NCBI GenBank assembly: GCA_027036655.1
Contig: JALWEC010000361.1
Coordinates: 1-8,905, forward strand
DNA: 8,905 nt
Direction of reading: 5' to 3'
DNA from: Melioribacteraceae bacterium
GTDB taxonomy: Bacteria > Bacteroidota > Ignavibacteria > Ignavibacteriales > Melioribacteraceae
Shown here: positions 1 to 8,043 of the stretch, piece by piece
How positions within the stretch are numbered: position 1 is the first letter of the stretch
How the letters are laid out: each line of letters opens with the position of its first letter
The notes under the pieces: generated by a model
Databases searched by the model: none
Told to the model about the DNA's origin: nothing
Seen by the model: only the letters and a program-made list of their open reading frames with translations
Made by a program: the position numbers and the translations under genes

Positions 1-1997
1 TACTTGCCGTAGTGCGGAAGTTTTCGGATTAAACCGTCGGCTGCATCAGGGTTATCGAGAGCAAGCCAGACAAGGGCGCTTTTAATGTTCTTAGGATTTT
101 TAACCGCGATAACGAAAGATTTTCCGTCGTATGAATTTGAGTTTTTCCCGATTATCACGGAGTCGCTTTTCACCTCGGAATTATAAACTTTTAACGCTTT
201 GTTGAACGCGCCGATAAATTTGTTCCTTCTGCCGAATAACCAAACCGTTCCGGAATCGGGGAGAGCGCTGATTTTATTGTCCGTTACAATTTTGCCGGAT
301 TTATTTTTAATCCACGCCTCCGCAATTTTCCCGTAGGCGCCCGAGTATTCCGAATTTGACGGAAGTATGACGGTTACTTTTCCCGCGCCGAAAGCTTTGG
401 AAAGCGCGGGCGGAATTTCATTAGCGTCCAATCTTCTGAAGCAGTCGAACTGCGGATCAACCAGTATTTTTACCGGTTCGGCGTTTAGCGTAACTTTAAA
501 ATCATCCGATTTCGATTTCATCAGAAATCTTTTTTTTACGTATTTGTTGCCGGCTGTAATAAAGAAAACCGGGACGTACATTTTAAAGGCGGGTTCGTTT
601 TGTGTCTGCAGAAGTTGAAAGTTTACGGAATATTGTTTTGAATTTTCTGTAATCTTAACTTTCCCCAGCTCCAATGTGGGCGCGCCTTTGCGCAATATCC
701 ATTGTTTGAAAAACCAGCTCAAGTCTTTTCCGGTTACTTCTTCAAACGAATGTTCGATGTCGTAAAAAGAAGCTTTCTTAAATTTAAAATTCATATAGAA
801 CTTTCTGAAACTTTTAACAAAGGCCTCGTCCCCAACCATTTGACGGAGCATGTGCCACATCATCAAAGTTTTTCCGTAGCCGATGGCTTCGCTAGCGCCG
901 TCGTAGCGGGATTCAAACTGCGACGGAGGAAAATCGTTTTTGTCGTTAACGTACGCGGTAAATCTCTGCAAAACGGCGCGGCGGTAATCGGCGCCTTTAC
1001 CGCGCTGTTCCTTAATTAAGTGATCCGCCATATAAGCCGTAATTCCTTCGCACCAGTTCCCTTTTGAAAAATCTACATAAACGCTGTTTCCCCACCAGTT
1101 ATGAAGAAGCTCGTGCGGGTAGGAAGAATGAAGAATAAAAGGGAAGCGGATGATTTTTTCTCCGAGCAGCGTAAAGGAAGGCATGCCGTAACCGGTTTCC
1201 CAAAAGTTTTCCACAAGCGCAAATTTTGAATAGGGATACGGTCCCAAAAGATTGCGGTACATTTCCAAGTATTGCGCCGTCGTCTCAAGATACTTATCTG
1301 CAAGGGCTTCGTCTGGCGTTCTTAAAAAGGCAAAAGCGGTTACGGATCCAACGTCTTTTTTGTAAACATTAAATTTAGCGGCAATCAGAAAAACTTCTTC
1401 CTGCGGCGATTTACATTCCCACCCCAAATAATTTTTGTCGAGCGATTTTCCCTGACTGACGGTCTTCCAATTTTCGGGGAAATGCGATTCTAAAGTAAAC
1501 GAAACAAGTTTATTTTTGATTGTCGGAATCCAGTAGGTTGAGCCGGAAAGGAAAACCCCTTTCTCGGAAATAATTCCGGGCGACTGACTGAAACCCCGCT
1601 GGTAATTCTCTTCGCTTTGTTCTAACGCGGAAAGAATTTTGCCTGCGTAACTTATCGTGATTTCATGTTTCCCGTTTTCAGGCTCAAGCAAATATTTGTT
1701 TATCTTCAAACTTTGCTCCACTCCGTTTGCATCATGATCCATTCCTATTTCGCCGCTCGCTTTCTCCGTTTTGATTAAACTTACGGAGCCGTTTTTAACG
1801 CTATTGATTTTAAGCGCCGAGTTTAATGTGAATATAATATCGGAGTCGTACATACCGGGCGGAACAGTAATTTTATCTACAACGGAAAGTTCGGATGTTT
1901 TAGGGGTAACCGTAGCTTCAATATCATGATGAATAATATTTGTTTGAGCAAAAAAAGTTGTTACCGAAAACAAAATAACCGTAAGAAGCTTTTTCAT
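1..1997 (-). CDS. M1-family zinc aminopeptidase-like protein, exported, 3' end cut by window edge
   Basis: I translated this frame line by line and it is open from ATG 1997 to the window edge (665 codons seen, stop outside). Residues 1-21 are a signal peptide (MKKLLTVILF, then a hydrophobic run ending FFAQ), so the protein is probably periplasmic or outer-membrane facing. The zinc site is HELLH at 295-299 followed by NWWGN, with the third ligand Glu317 in NWCEG. Before it, ETGYGMPSFTLLG (267-279) occupies the place of the usual GAMEN exopeptidase motif. Tyr374 in AIGYGK is the likely transition-state tyrosine. These fit the gluzincin M1 family (N-terminal removal of amino acids from peptides). 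The part after about residue 440 is not recognised. A strong Shine-Dalgarno lies 6 bases before the ATG and overlaps the stop of the upstream M16 gene, so the two are probably co-transcribed and perhaps translationally coupled. Exact substrate cannot be told. Confidence 0.9.
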   Translation of the reverse strand, partial: MKKLLTVILFSVTTFFAQTNIIHHDIEATVTPKTSELSVVDKITVPPGMYDSDIIFTLNSALKINSVKNGSVSLIKTEKASGEIGMDHDANGVEQSLKINKYLLEPENGKHEITISYAGKILSALEQSEENYQRGFSQSPGIISEKGVFLSGSTYWIPTIKNKLVSFTLESHFPENWKTVSQGKSLDKNYLGWECKSPQEEVFLIAAKFNVYKKDVGSVTAFAFLRTPDEALADKYLETTAQYLEMYRNLLGPYPYSKFALVENFWETGYGMPSFTLLGEKIIRFPFILHSSYPHELLHNWWGNSVYVDFSKGNWCEGITAYMADHLIKEQRGKGADYRRAVLQRFTAYVNDKNDFPPSQFESRYDGASEAIGYGKTLMMWHMLRQMVGDEAFVKSFRKFYMNFKFKKASFYDIEHSFEEVTGKDLSWFFKQWILRKGAPTLELGKVKITENSKQYSVNFQLLQTQNEPAFKMYVPVFFITAGNKYVKKRFLMKSKSDDFKVTLNAEPVKILVDPQFDCFRRLDANEIPPALSKAFGAGKVTVILPSNSEYSGAYGKIAEAWIKNKSGKIVTDNKISALPDSGTVWLFGRRNKFIGAFNKALKVYNSEVKSDSVIIGKNSNSYDGKSFVIAVKNPKNIKSALVWLALDNPDAADGLIRKLPHYGK

Positions 1998-2003
1998 CTT
2001 TAT

Positions 2004-2009
2004 CACCTT
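2004..2009 (-). promoter_or_regulatory. Shine-Dalgarno of the M1 gene, overlapping the M16 stop
   Basis: On the minus strand AAGGTG stands 6 bases before ATG 1997 and shares two bases with the TAA stop (2010-2008) of the M16 gene. It is the best ribosome binding site in the window. It fixes the M1 start and argues for coupled translation of the two peptidases. Confidence 0.7.
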
Positions 2010-4584
2010 ATTTAACTATTATATAAACAGGATTTTCAACTTCCAAATATTTGTCCGCTACATTTTTAACTTGTTCTAACTTCACGTTTTTCAAATCGTT
2101 AAGAAATTTTTCATCCGTAGAATAATCCTTTGTGAAGTAGTAGGATTTACAGAGATAAAATCCTTGATTGATGCTCGAAAGTCTTCTGAAGAGCATCCTT
2201 CCGAGATACATATTCAACCGTTTTGTCATTTCGTCGCGAGTGATTTTTCCAAGATACTCTGTTGAAAACTTATCGGGAAATTGCTTGACGAGCTTATCGA
2301 CATTTTCGGCGCGCGTTCCCATGTTGATGTAAAACATTGCCTTGTCGCCCAATACTTCAACGCCCGCACCCATGTTGTAGGCTAACCCTTGCGTCTCTCT
2401 GATATCGAAAACAATTTTGTCGTTTAGTATTAAGGAAAGGACTTTCAGCGGCGCTTTTTCTTCGGGAAGAACTTCTTTTTGAAATCCGAAATAGAGATAA
2501 GCTCTTTGGGAATTAATGTTTTTTGTAATTGTTATCGGCGAATCAAGCGTTCTGAAAGTTGTGTTTTTCGGCGGCGTAGTAATAATATCTTTAGGTGCGC
2601 TTTTCCTGAAATCGGAAAAAGCGGCGTTTACCGATTTCCCATCCTCCTTGGAAACTACTGCGACTACCATATTTTCGGGATTAAAATATCTTTCGCCGAA
2701 TTCGAGAAGCGACTTGTACGTAAGCTGTTTATGATTTTTGTTTGCGGTTTCGTTATAAACTACGCTGTCGAGCAAAGAATTAAATTCCGCTTTCGCGCGG
2801 TTTGTGTGTTTCATCATCTGCGAACGTCTCAGTGATGTAAGAGCGTCCTTAAACTCTTTTTCGGTCGGTTTAAAATTCAGCATTTCCCTTTTTAAGAAAT
2901 TTATCGCTTCGGTTGCGTTATCGCTCAAGCCTTCGGCGCGAATATAACCGAACTCCGGACTGAGATAAATATTATCCATCGGGATAAAGGGATTGTCGTT
3001 AACGGTAAAAACAAAACCGAATTCTGCGGCGTCCGGTTTTGCTGCGTCGGTTCTTATTTTTTCGCCAAACGCTTCGTGCCAAACGTAAGCCGCATTGTCT
3101 CCGTACCTTGCTTCATACTCGGCTTTGTGCCCGAGAAGAAAATGAACGGCAAGAAGTTGGCTCTGTTTGTTTGTACGTACTATCAGCGTTGGCGTTCCAC
3201 GTTTGGAAGGAAAAAGAGTCGTGGTTATTTTAGAGTTATTTTGTTTCGGAAGAACCGCCAAAGTCGGGATCTGCATTATTATTGTCGGTTTGGAATTAAG
3301 AGTGAAATTGTTAATTGCGTCGGCTGCCGCTAGATAATTTTCGCCGGAATATTTTTCGATTATCAGCATAAATCCTTTAACTGCAATTGTGTAAGCGTTG
3401 TAAATCCCGAACATGTGGGGCTTTTCAATATTTCTGAAGAAGGAAGTTTTCTCCTCGGCAATCATTGATTGAATCTCATCACGGGTTACGTGAAATTTGA
3501 GAGCCGGGAGTTCTTTCCGCACAAAATCGATTATTTTCGAAGCCGCTTTCTCGTTTGGGATTGTAAAATCAAGCATAAGATGATCGGCAATGGGAGTTTG
3601 CCTTACATTTACCGAGATACGCTGAACCGCGCGATTATACTTGGCGTTTATTTTCTCTTTGATTTTATCGGCTGCGGAAGAATATTTATCTTCAAGAATG
3701 GAATAAAATTCGGAAGGAAGATTTTCCGGCAGAGGATAAGCAATCTGCAAATGGAAAGATTTACCGTCGTAAAATTTATATGTTAAAGAGTTATTGTTAT
3801 GGTTTGCGGGTTTGTTAAATCCGGTTGACCAGCCGCTGATTGCCGGACGTTTGACCGTAGAAGGAGCATACTTCCCGTAAATGTCGTTCAGTTTTTTCAG
3901 CATTTCTTTTGTGTTAAAATTCCCGATGATACTTACCAGCATATTGTTGGGAACGTAGTAGTTTTTATAAAACTTATAAACGTCGTTTCGCTTCATGTGA
4001 ACAATAGTTTCGTATGTCCCCAAGGTTGGAAGCGACAGCGCGTGTCCTTTGTATAGAACAGATAAAATATTTCTCTCTAACTGCTCATTGGGATTAGCTA
4101 AAGTTTTGCTAATCTCTTCGAGTACAATTCCTTTTTCCTTAGGGTATTTCTTCTCGGGCAGAGTTGAGTTGAACAACATATCGGCTTGAATTTTAAGCCC
4201 TTCGTATATTTTGTCAGCCGGAGTAACCATCATAAAGTTTGTGTAATACTCCGATGTGTTTGCGTTGTTGTAGCCTCCAATCATATCGACTGCGTTGTAG
4301 AGTTCGCGCTGAGTCATCGAAGTTGTTCCGTTGAATAGAAGATGTTCAAGCATGTGGCTCATTCCGCTTGTGGCAAATGTTTCGTATGCCGAGCCGACTT
4401 TTACCACGGTGTTTATTCCCGCCATCGGCAGAGAGTGATTTTCAATTAAAAGCACTTGCAGACCGTTGTCAAGCGTGTGAATGGAAACTCCTTGAGGGAG
4501 CGGCGGGAGTTTGTATTGCCCGAATGTGATTAATGTAAAAGTTAATAATATTGTTAATACGTATTTTATTGAACCGGTTCTCAT
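2008..4584 (-). CDS. M16-family (pitrilysin/insulinase-like) zinc peptidase, exported, two-repeat form
   Basis: This is an 858-residue exported metallopeptidase. Residues 1-23 are a signal peptide with a hydrophobic core (VLTILLTFTLITFG). The inverted zinc motif HMLEH is at 77-81 (His77, Glu80, His81). The third ligand is probably Glu157 in KGIVLEEIS, 76 residues on, which is the usual M16 spacing. GGYNNANTSEYYT (103-115) is the typical strand after the zinc helix. Residues of about 25-225 form the catalytic M16 domain and 230-415 the M16_C-like domain. The second half (about 470-858) is the inactive repeat: it has no HxxEH but keeps DIRETQGLAY, with Arg729 and Tyr736 in the position of the substrate-binding Arg/Tyr pair of family C-domains. 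The length suits two-repeat bacterial M16 proteins. AGAGG lies 5 bases before the ATG. The gene is first in a minus-strand operon with the M1 peptidase, so a shared role in periplasmic peptide degradation is inferred. A processing-protease role cannot be excluded. Confidence 0.93.
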   Translation of the reverse strand: MRTGSIKYVLTILLTFTLITFGQYKLPPLPQGVSIHTLDNGLQVLLIENHSLPMAGINTVVKVGSAYETFATSGMSHMLEHLLFNGTTSMTQRELYNAVDMIGGYNNANTSEYYTNFMMVTPADKIYEGLKIQADMLFNSTLPEKKYPKEKGIVLEEISKTLANPNEQLERNILSVLYKGHALSLPTLGTYETIVHMKRNDVYKFYKNYYVPNNMLVSIIGNFNTKEMLKKLNDIYGKYAPSTVKRPAISGWSTGFNKPANHNNNSLTYKFYDGKSFHLQIAYPLPENLPSEFYSILEDKYSSAADKIKEKINAKYNRAVQRISVNVRQTPIADHLMLDFTIPNEKAASKIIDFVRKELPALKFHVTRDEIQSMIAEEKTSFFRNIEKPHMFGIYNAYTIAVKGFMLIIEKYSGENYLAAADAINNFTLNSKPTIIMQIPTLAVLPKQNNSKITTTLFPSKRGTPTLIVRTNKQSQLLAVHFLLGHKAEYEARYGDNAAYVWHEAFGEKIRTDAAKPDAAEFGFVFTVNDNPFIPMDNIYLSPEFGYIRAEGLSDNATEAINFLKREMLNFKPTEKEFKDALTSLRRSQMMKHTNRAKAEFNSLLDSVVYNETANKNHKQLTYKSLLEFGERYFNPENMVVAVVSKEDGKSVNAAFSDFRKSAPKDIITTPPKNTTFRTLDSPITITKNINSQRAYLYFGFQKEVLPEEKAPLKVLSLILNDKIVFDIRETQGLAYNMGAGVEVLGDKAMFYINMGTRAENVDKLVKQFPDKFSTEYLGKITRDEMTKRLNMYLGRMLFRRLSSINQGFYLCKSYYFTKDYSTDEKFLNDLKNVKLEQVKNVADKYLEVENPVYIIVK

Positions 4585-4693
4585 TTTAACCTCTTGTTTG
4601 TTTTTACTCTCTCAAATTTATGATTTGTTTGTTTCATAAAAAATAGAAAATTGAGATTATCTTTTTAAACAATCATCAACTCAAAAATAAATA

Positions 4694-4731
4694 GAACACG
4701 GATGACACAGATTTTTTATGATTTTCGCGGA
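4694..4731. repeat. Possible relic of a dispersed intergenic repeat (ACACGGATGACACAGATTTT type)
   Basis: The run GAACACGGATGACACAGATT, then a T-run and ATGATTTTCGCGGA, is non-coding. From memory it resembles short dispersed intergenic sequences of the kind 'acacggat(g/t)acacggatttt...cgcgga' seen in many environmental genomes. Only one copy lies in this window, so repetition itself is not shown here. Orientation is unknown. Confidence 0.3.
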
Positions 4732-4773
4732 CTTGAAAAAAATTACTAAACTTCTAAACCCGTAAATGCATAA

Positions 4774-4826
4774 ACTCTTTGAACCTCTGGGGCTCTGTCC
4801 TCCTTGGCGGATTGCGCTTCTGAGTT
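4774..4826. repeat. Possible relic of a second dispersed repeat (CTCTTTGAACCTCTGGGGCT type)
   Basis: CTCTTTGAACCTCTGGGGCT, then CTGTCCTCCTTGGCGGATTGCG, reads like a decayed copy of a 'ctctgtgaacctctgtggctctgtgtccttgtggcg' intergenic family that I recall from environmental bacterial genomes. It has no open frame and is richer in GC than its surroundings. Whether it is repeated in this genome cannot be told from one window. Confidence 0.3.
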
Positions 4827-4847
4827 TTAGCGCGGGAATAAAATCAT

Positions 4848-4877
4848 TTGTAAGAATTATTCATTTTTTCATACATT
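4848..4877 (+). promoter_or_regulatory. Candidate glmS promoter
   Basis: TTGTAA (4848-4853) is followed after 18 bases by TACATT (4872-4877), a fair sigma70-like pair. The same site can be read as TTTG-N21-TACATTTA, seven of eight positions of the Bacteroidota TAnnTTTG -7 box. Transcription would start near 4885, leaving a short AT-rich leader before ATG 4913. Confidence 0.4.
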
Positions 4878-4912
4878 TAATTTTAATTTTTAAATAAAAA
4901 CGGGAATGTTTT

Positions 4913-6745
4913 ATGTGTGGAATAGTTGGTTACATTGGAGAAAAAAACAGCGCGCCGATATTAATTAACGGTCTGAAAAGATTGGAATACAGAGGGTACG
5001 ATTCGGCGGGGCTTGGTATTATTGAAGATGGGACTCCGAGAATAGTAAAAGCAAAAGGAAAAGTTTCCGTGCTGGAAAATAAAGTCGATAGCGACGGATT
5101 GCACGGAGAAGTCGGAATCGGTCATACAAGATGGGCGACTCACGGAATCCCCAATGAAATCAACGCTCATCCTCATCTCAGTATGAACAAAAAGATTCTG
5201 CTTGTTCATAATGGGATCATTGAAAACTATTCCGTATTAAAAGAATATCTGATTGAGAAAGGTTATGAATTTGAAAGCGAGACCGACACCGAAGCGCTTG
5301 TTAACCTGATTGACTACTATTGCAAAGATGAATGCAACTTGTTCGAAGCGGTCAGAAAAGCGCTGTTGAAGGTTGACGGAACTTACGGAATTGCCGTTTT
5401 ATCAAAAGACGAGCCTGATAAAATTGTTGTGGCAAAAAACGGTTCTCCGCTTGTAATCGGTTTGGGAGAAAAAGAAAACTTTATCGCATCGGATGTTAAC
5501 GCCATTGTCGAATATACAAAGAAAGTTATTTATCTCGAAGATAAGGAAATCGGATATATAACAAGTAACGATTATTTAATTAAAACTTTGGATAATCATA
5601 AGCTGAATAAGGAAGTCAATGAGATTGATATGGACATTGACGAAATAACCAAAAGCGGCTATGATCATTTTATGCTCAAGGAGATTATGGAGCAACCGGA
5701 ATCTCTTCGTAACACAATGCGCGGAAGAACGGTTTTATCCGAAGGAATTGCTAAACTTGGCGGACTGATTGGTTATGAGGAGAGACTTGCAAATTCAAAG
5801 CGAATAATAATTTCAGCTTGCGGAACATCGTGGCATGCGGCTTTGGTGGGAGAATACTTATTTGAGAATTACGCCGGAATTCCCGTTGAAGTGGAATACG
5901 CTTCGGAGTTCCGCTACCGCAACCCGATTATTGATAAGGATGACACGGTTATTTTTATTTCGCAGAGCGGTGAAACGGCGGATACTTTGGCTGCGCTTAA
6001 AGAAGCCAAAAGAAAGGGCGCTCTTGTTCTCGGAATTGTCAACGTGGTAGGAAGTTCAATTGCGCGGGCAAGCGACGCCGGAGTTTATATTCACGCTGGT
6101 CCGGAAATCGGGGTAGCCTCCACAAAAGCATTTACTTCGCAGATAATGGTATTAAGCTTAATTACTCTTTTGCTTGCCAGAATGAAAAATATGTCTGTCG
6201 TCCAAGGTCAGGAAATAATAAAAGCAATAGATGCGCTTCCCGGAAAGGTTGAAGAAATTCTTAAGCATAACGAATTGATAAAATCCGTTTCGGCTCATTT
6301 TGCAGATGCCAAAAACTTTTTGTATCTCGGGCGCGGAATCCATTTCCCAGTCGCTTTGGAAGGCGCGTTAAAGTTGAAAGAAATTTCTTACATTCACGCG
6401 GAAGGCTATCCGGCGGCGGAAATGAAGCACGGACCAATCGCCCTGATTGATGAAAACATGCCGACCGTTTTTATTGCGCCTCAGGATGCTGTTTATGAGA
6501 AAGTACTCGGAAACATTGAAGAAGTTAAAGCGCGCGACGGCAAAGTGCTTGCCATTGCGGACGAAAATGATACGAAGATAGAAACTCTTGCAGATTACAC
6601 GCTGAAAATTCCGCGGACGCATGAAATGCTTATGCCCATCCTAACCGTTATCCCGCTGCAGTTAATGGCGTATCATATTGCGGTGATGAAAGGGTTAAAC
6701 GTGGATCAGCCGCGAAATCTTGCAAAGAGCGTTACTGTAGAATAG
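4913..6745 (+). CDS. glmS: Glutamine--fructose-6-phosphate aminotransferase (isomerizing)
   Basis: GlmS converts fructose-6-phosphate and glutamine to glucosamine-6-phosphate and glutamate, the first committed step to UDP-GlcNAc for peptidoglycan and lipopolysaccharide. It is cytosolic. The start is fixed by MCGIVGYIG: Cys2 becomes the N-terminal nucleophile of the class II glutaminase domain (1 to about 220). That domain also shows RLEYRGYDSAG (23-33), GHTRWATHG (70-78, Arg73), HNGIIENY (99-106, Asn100-Gly101 oxyanion hole) and ETDTEAL (123-129). The first SIS domain (about 285-420) has CGTSWHA from Cys303 and SQSGETAD (350-357), the sugar-phosphate site. The second SIS domain (about 455-600) has EGYPAAEMKHGP with the catalytic-region Glu503, Lys505 and His506. 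The C-terminal tail DQPRNLAKSVTVE is the conserved end. The 610-residue length is normal. The ribosome binding site is weak (CGGGAATG, 4901-4908). No glmS ribozyme is seen upstream. Probably co-transcribed with the carbamate kinase gene. Confidence 0.98.
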   Translation: MCGIVGYIGEKNSAPILINGLKRLEYRGYDSAGLGIIEDGTPRIVKAKGKVSVLENKVDSDGLHGEVGIGHTRWATHGIPNEINAHPHLSMNKKILLVHNGIIENYSVLKEYLIEKGYEFESETDTEALVNLIDYYCKDECNLFEAVRKALLKVDGTYGIAVLSKDEPDKIVVAKNGSPLVIGLGEKENFIASDVNAIVEYTKKVIYLEDKEIGYITSNDYLIKTLDNHKLNKEVNEIDMDIDEITKSGYDHFMLKEIMEQPESLRNTMRGRTVLSEGIAKLGGLIGYEERLANSKRIIISACGTSWHAALVGEYLFENYAGIPVEVEYASEFRYRNPIIDKDDTVIFISQSGETADTLAALKEAKRKGALVLGIVNVVGSSIARASDAGVYIHAGPEIGVASTKAFTSQIMVLSLITLLLARMKNMSVVQGQEIIKAIDALPGKVEEILKHNELIKSVSAHFADAKNFLYLGRGIHFPVALEGALKLKEISYIHAEGYPAAEMKHGPIALIDENMPTVFIAPQDAVYEKVLGNIEEVKARDGKVLAIADENDTKIETLADYTLKIPRTHEMLMPILTVIPLQLMAYHIAVMKGLNVDQPRNLAKSVTVE

Positions 6746-6771
6746 ATGAATAAATACGGAGAATATTATTG

Positions 6772-7716
6772 ATGAACAAACTTGCTGTTGTTGCCTTCGG
6801 AGGCAACGCTTTGTTAAGAGGCGATCAAAAAGGTACGATTAAGGAACAGGAAAAAAACACATTTGAAACTTGTCAGAATCTTATTCCATTGCTGAAAGAA
6901 AATTATAATTTAATTATCACACACGGAAACGGTCCTCAGGTCGGGAATATTCTTTTGAGGAACGAAGCCGGTTTTAAGGAATACAAAATTCCCCGCATGC
7001 CTTTGGATATTTGCGTTGCAGATTCTCAGGGCGGAATAGGCTATATGATTGAGAGGCAGATGCTGAATGTACTTCGAAAAAATAATTTGCAAAAAAATGT
7101 GGTAACTTTTATAACAGAAGTGCTTGTCGATAAAAATGACCCCGCATTTGAGAATCCCACAAAGCCGGTCGGAGCGTTTTATTTAAAGGAAGAAGCCGAC
7201 CTTCTTGCAAAATCAAACGATTGGTTGTTTAAGGAAGATCCGCGCAAGCGGGGTTGGAGACGCGTAGTTCCTTCACCGAAACCGCTTGATATTTTCAACA
7301 AGGAACTTGTCGATACTTTAAGCCGCGGCGGAAATATTGTTATCGCTTCGGGGGGCGGCGGAGTACCGGTGTTTATTGACGAAAACGGAGACGTTCAGGG
7401 AGTTGAAGCGGTTATTGATAAGGATTTGGCTTCTTCGCTTCTCGCTTCAAAAATCGGGGCGGATACATTTATCATTTTAACGGATGTTCCGAAGGTTTAT
7501 ATTAATTTTAATAAACCGAATCAGAAAGCGCTGGACAGAATAACCGTTTCGGAAGCGAAAAAATATTTAAACGAAGGTCATTTTGCAGCGGGAAGTATGG
7601 CGCCCAAGATACAAGCCTCAATCGGATTTGTCGAGAACGGTGGAGCTGAAGCGTTAATCACAGAAGCGAACGCTCTCGGAAGCGGGGAATCCGGAACAAC
7701 AATAATTCCAGATTAA
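6772..7716 (+). CDS. arcC: Carbamate kinase
   Basis: Carbamate kinase catalyses the reversible reaction of carbamoyl phosphate and ADP to carbamate and ATP in the cytosol. The 314-residue protein is full length and carries the family's amino-acid-kinase fold motifs in order: AFGGNALL (8-15), ITHGNGPQVGN (49-59), QGGIGYM (86-92), DPAFENPTKPVG (123-134, Lys131), GWRRVVPSP (161-169), SGGGGVPV (193-200), GVEAVIDKDLA (210-220, Lys217), ILTDV (235-239), FAAGSMAPK (271-279, Lys279) and GESGTTI near the end. I start at ATG 6772. A TTG at 6769 would add one residue and sits 7 bases from the GGAG at 6758-6761 (10 for the ATG), so it is possible but less likely. The gene follows glmS by 26 bases on the same strand, so an operon is likely. 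No arginine deiminase or ornithine carbamoyltransferase gene is adjacent, so direction and pathway here are open. Confidence 0.93.
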   Translation: MNKLAVVAFGGNALLRGDQKGTIKEQEKNTFETCQNLIPLLKENYNLIITHGNGPQVGNILLRNEAGFKEYKIPRMPLDICVADSQGGIGYMIERQMLNVLRKNNLQKNVVTFITEVLVDKNDPAFENPTKPVGAFYLKEEADLLAKSNDWLFKEDPRKRGWRRVVPSPKPLDIFNKELVDTLSRGGNIVIASGGGGVPVFIDENGDVQGVEAVIDKDLASSLLASKIGADTFIILTDVPKVYINFNKPNQKALDRITVSEAKKYLNEGHFAAGSMAPKIQASIGFVENGGAEALITEANALGSGESGTTIIPD

Positions 7717-7732
7717 GAAAAATTTATTTCTT
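7715..7732 (+). terminator. Weak inverted repeat after the carbamate kinase gene
   Basis: AAGAAA (7715-7720), a 6-base spacer and TTTCTT (7727-7732) pair perfectly and overlap the stop codon. The stem is all A/T but for one G-C pair at each end region and no clean T-run follows, so it is at best a weak terminator of the glmS-arcC unit. Confidence 0.25.
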
Positions 7733-7759
7733 GATTTGTATTTTTAAAAGAATTATATA
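7731..7759 (+). promoter_or_regulatory. Candidate promoter of tRNA-Phe
   Basis: TTGATT (7731-7736), 17 bases, then TATATA (7754-7759) gives a sigma70-like promoter whose start point would fall about 20 bases before the tRNA. The region lies just downstream of the carbamate kinase stop. Confidence 0.45.
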
Positions 7760-7785
7760 AATTTAAACTTCAGTTTTTTTGAAAT

Positions 7786-7858
7786 GGGCAGATAGCTCAG
7801 TCGGTAGAGCAAAGGACTGAAAATCCTTGTGTCGGCGGTTCGATTCCGTCTCTGCCCA
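7786..7858 (+). tRNA. tRNA-Phe (GAA)
   Basis: A complete cloverleaf folds by eye. The acceptor is GGGCAGA (7786-7792) with TCTGCCC (7851-7857) and discriminator A7858. The D stem is GCTC/GAGC. The anticodon stem is AAGGA/TCCTT with loop CTGAAAA and anticodon GAA at 7819-7821. The variable loop is GTGTC. The T stem is GGCGG/CCGTC (one G-T pair) with loop TTCGATT. The genome continues CCT, so a full CCA end is not encoded and must be added by the CCA-adding enzyme. The gene decodes UUC/UUU and is followed at once by a strong terminator. Confidence 0.97.
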
Positions 7859-7862
7859 CCTC

Positions 7863-7891
7863 AGCCAGGTTAACCGAGCCTGGCTTTTTTT
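7863..7891 (+). terminator. Intrinsic terminator of tRNA-Phe
   Basis: AGCCAGG (7863-7869) pairs perfectly with CCTGGCT (7879-7885) around a 9-base loop. The T-run extends to 7891. It starts 4 bases after the tRNA and separates tRNA-Phe from tRNA-Ser transcription. Confidence 0.9.
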
Positions 7892-7895
7892 AACT

Positions 7896-7925
7896 TTGAA
7901 ATATTCGTTATATTGTAAATATAAT
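7896..7925 (+). promoter_or_regulatory. Promoter of tRNA-Ser
   Basis: TTGAAA (7896-7901), 18 bases, then a perfect TATAAT (7920-7925). It lies between the tRNA-Phe terminator and tRNA-Ser, and transcription would begin near 7932. It is the best sigma70-type promoter in the window. Confidence 0.65.
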
Positions 7926-7953
7926 TTTTGTGTATTGAAATTCAGCTGCGCAC

Positions 7954-8043
<90 letters not shown>

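Larger units (their letters stand above)
4585..4912. other. Divergent intergenic region between the M16 gene and glmS
   Basis: This 328-base stretch lies between two diverging genes and must hold both promoters. I found no credible ORF and no glmS ribozyme-like or recognisable riboswitch structure. For the minus-strand peptidase operon the only candidate is TAAATTTG (minus strand, 4620-4613), which matches the Bacteroidota -7 element TAnnTTTG, but no convincing -33 box goes with it. The flanks are very AT-rich. The middle (about 4694-4826) is clearly more GC-rich and looks like remains of dispersed repeats, listed separately. Confidence 0.6.

Noticed and set aside
702..1303. Open frames of about 105 (plus) and 76 (minus) codons
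   Set aside because: They lie inside the M1 gene in other frames. The true frame is continuous and shows HELLH, NWWGN and GYGK motifs.
2479..3786. Several plus-strand open frames of 64-118 codons
   Set aside because: All are opposite the M16 coding frame, have no recognisable domain and reflect its codon bias.
4735..4912. A glmS ribozyme or riboswitch before glmS
   Set aside because: The leader is AT-rich and short, with no conserved ribozyme core or stable paired elements. glmS ribozymes are mainly a Bacillota feature.
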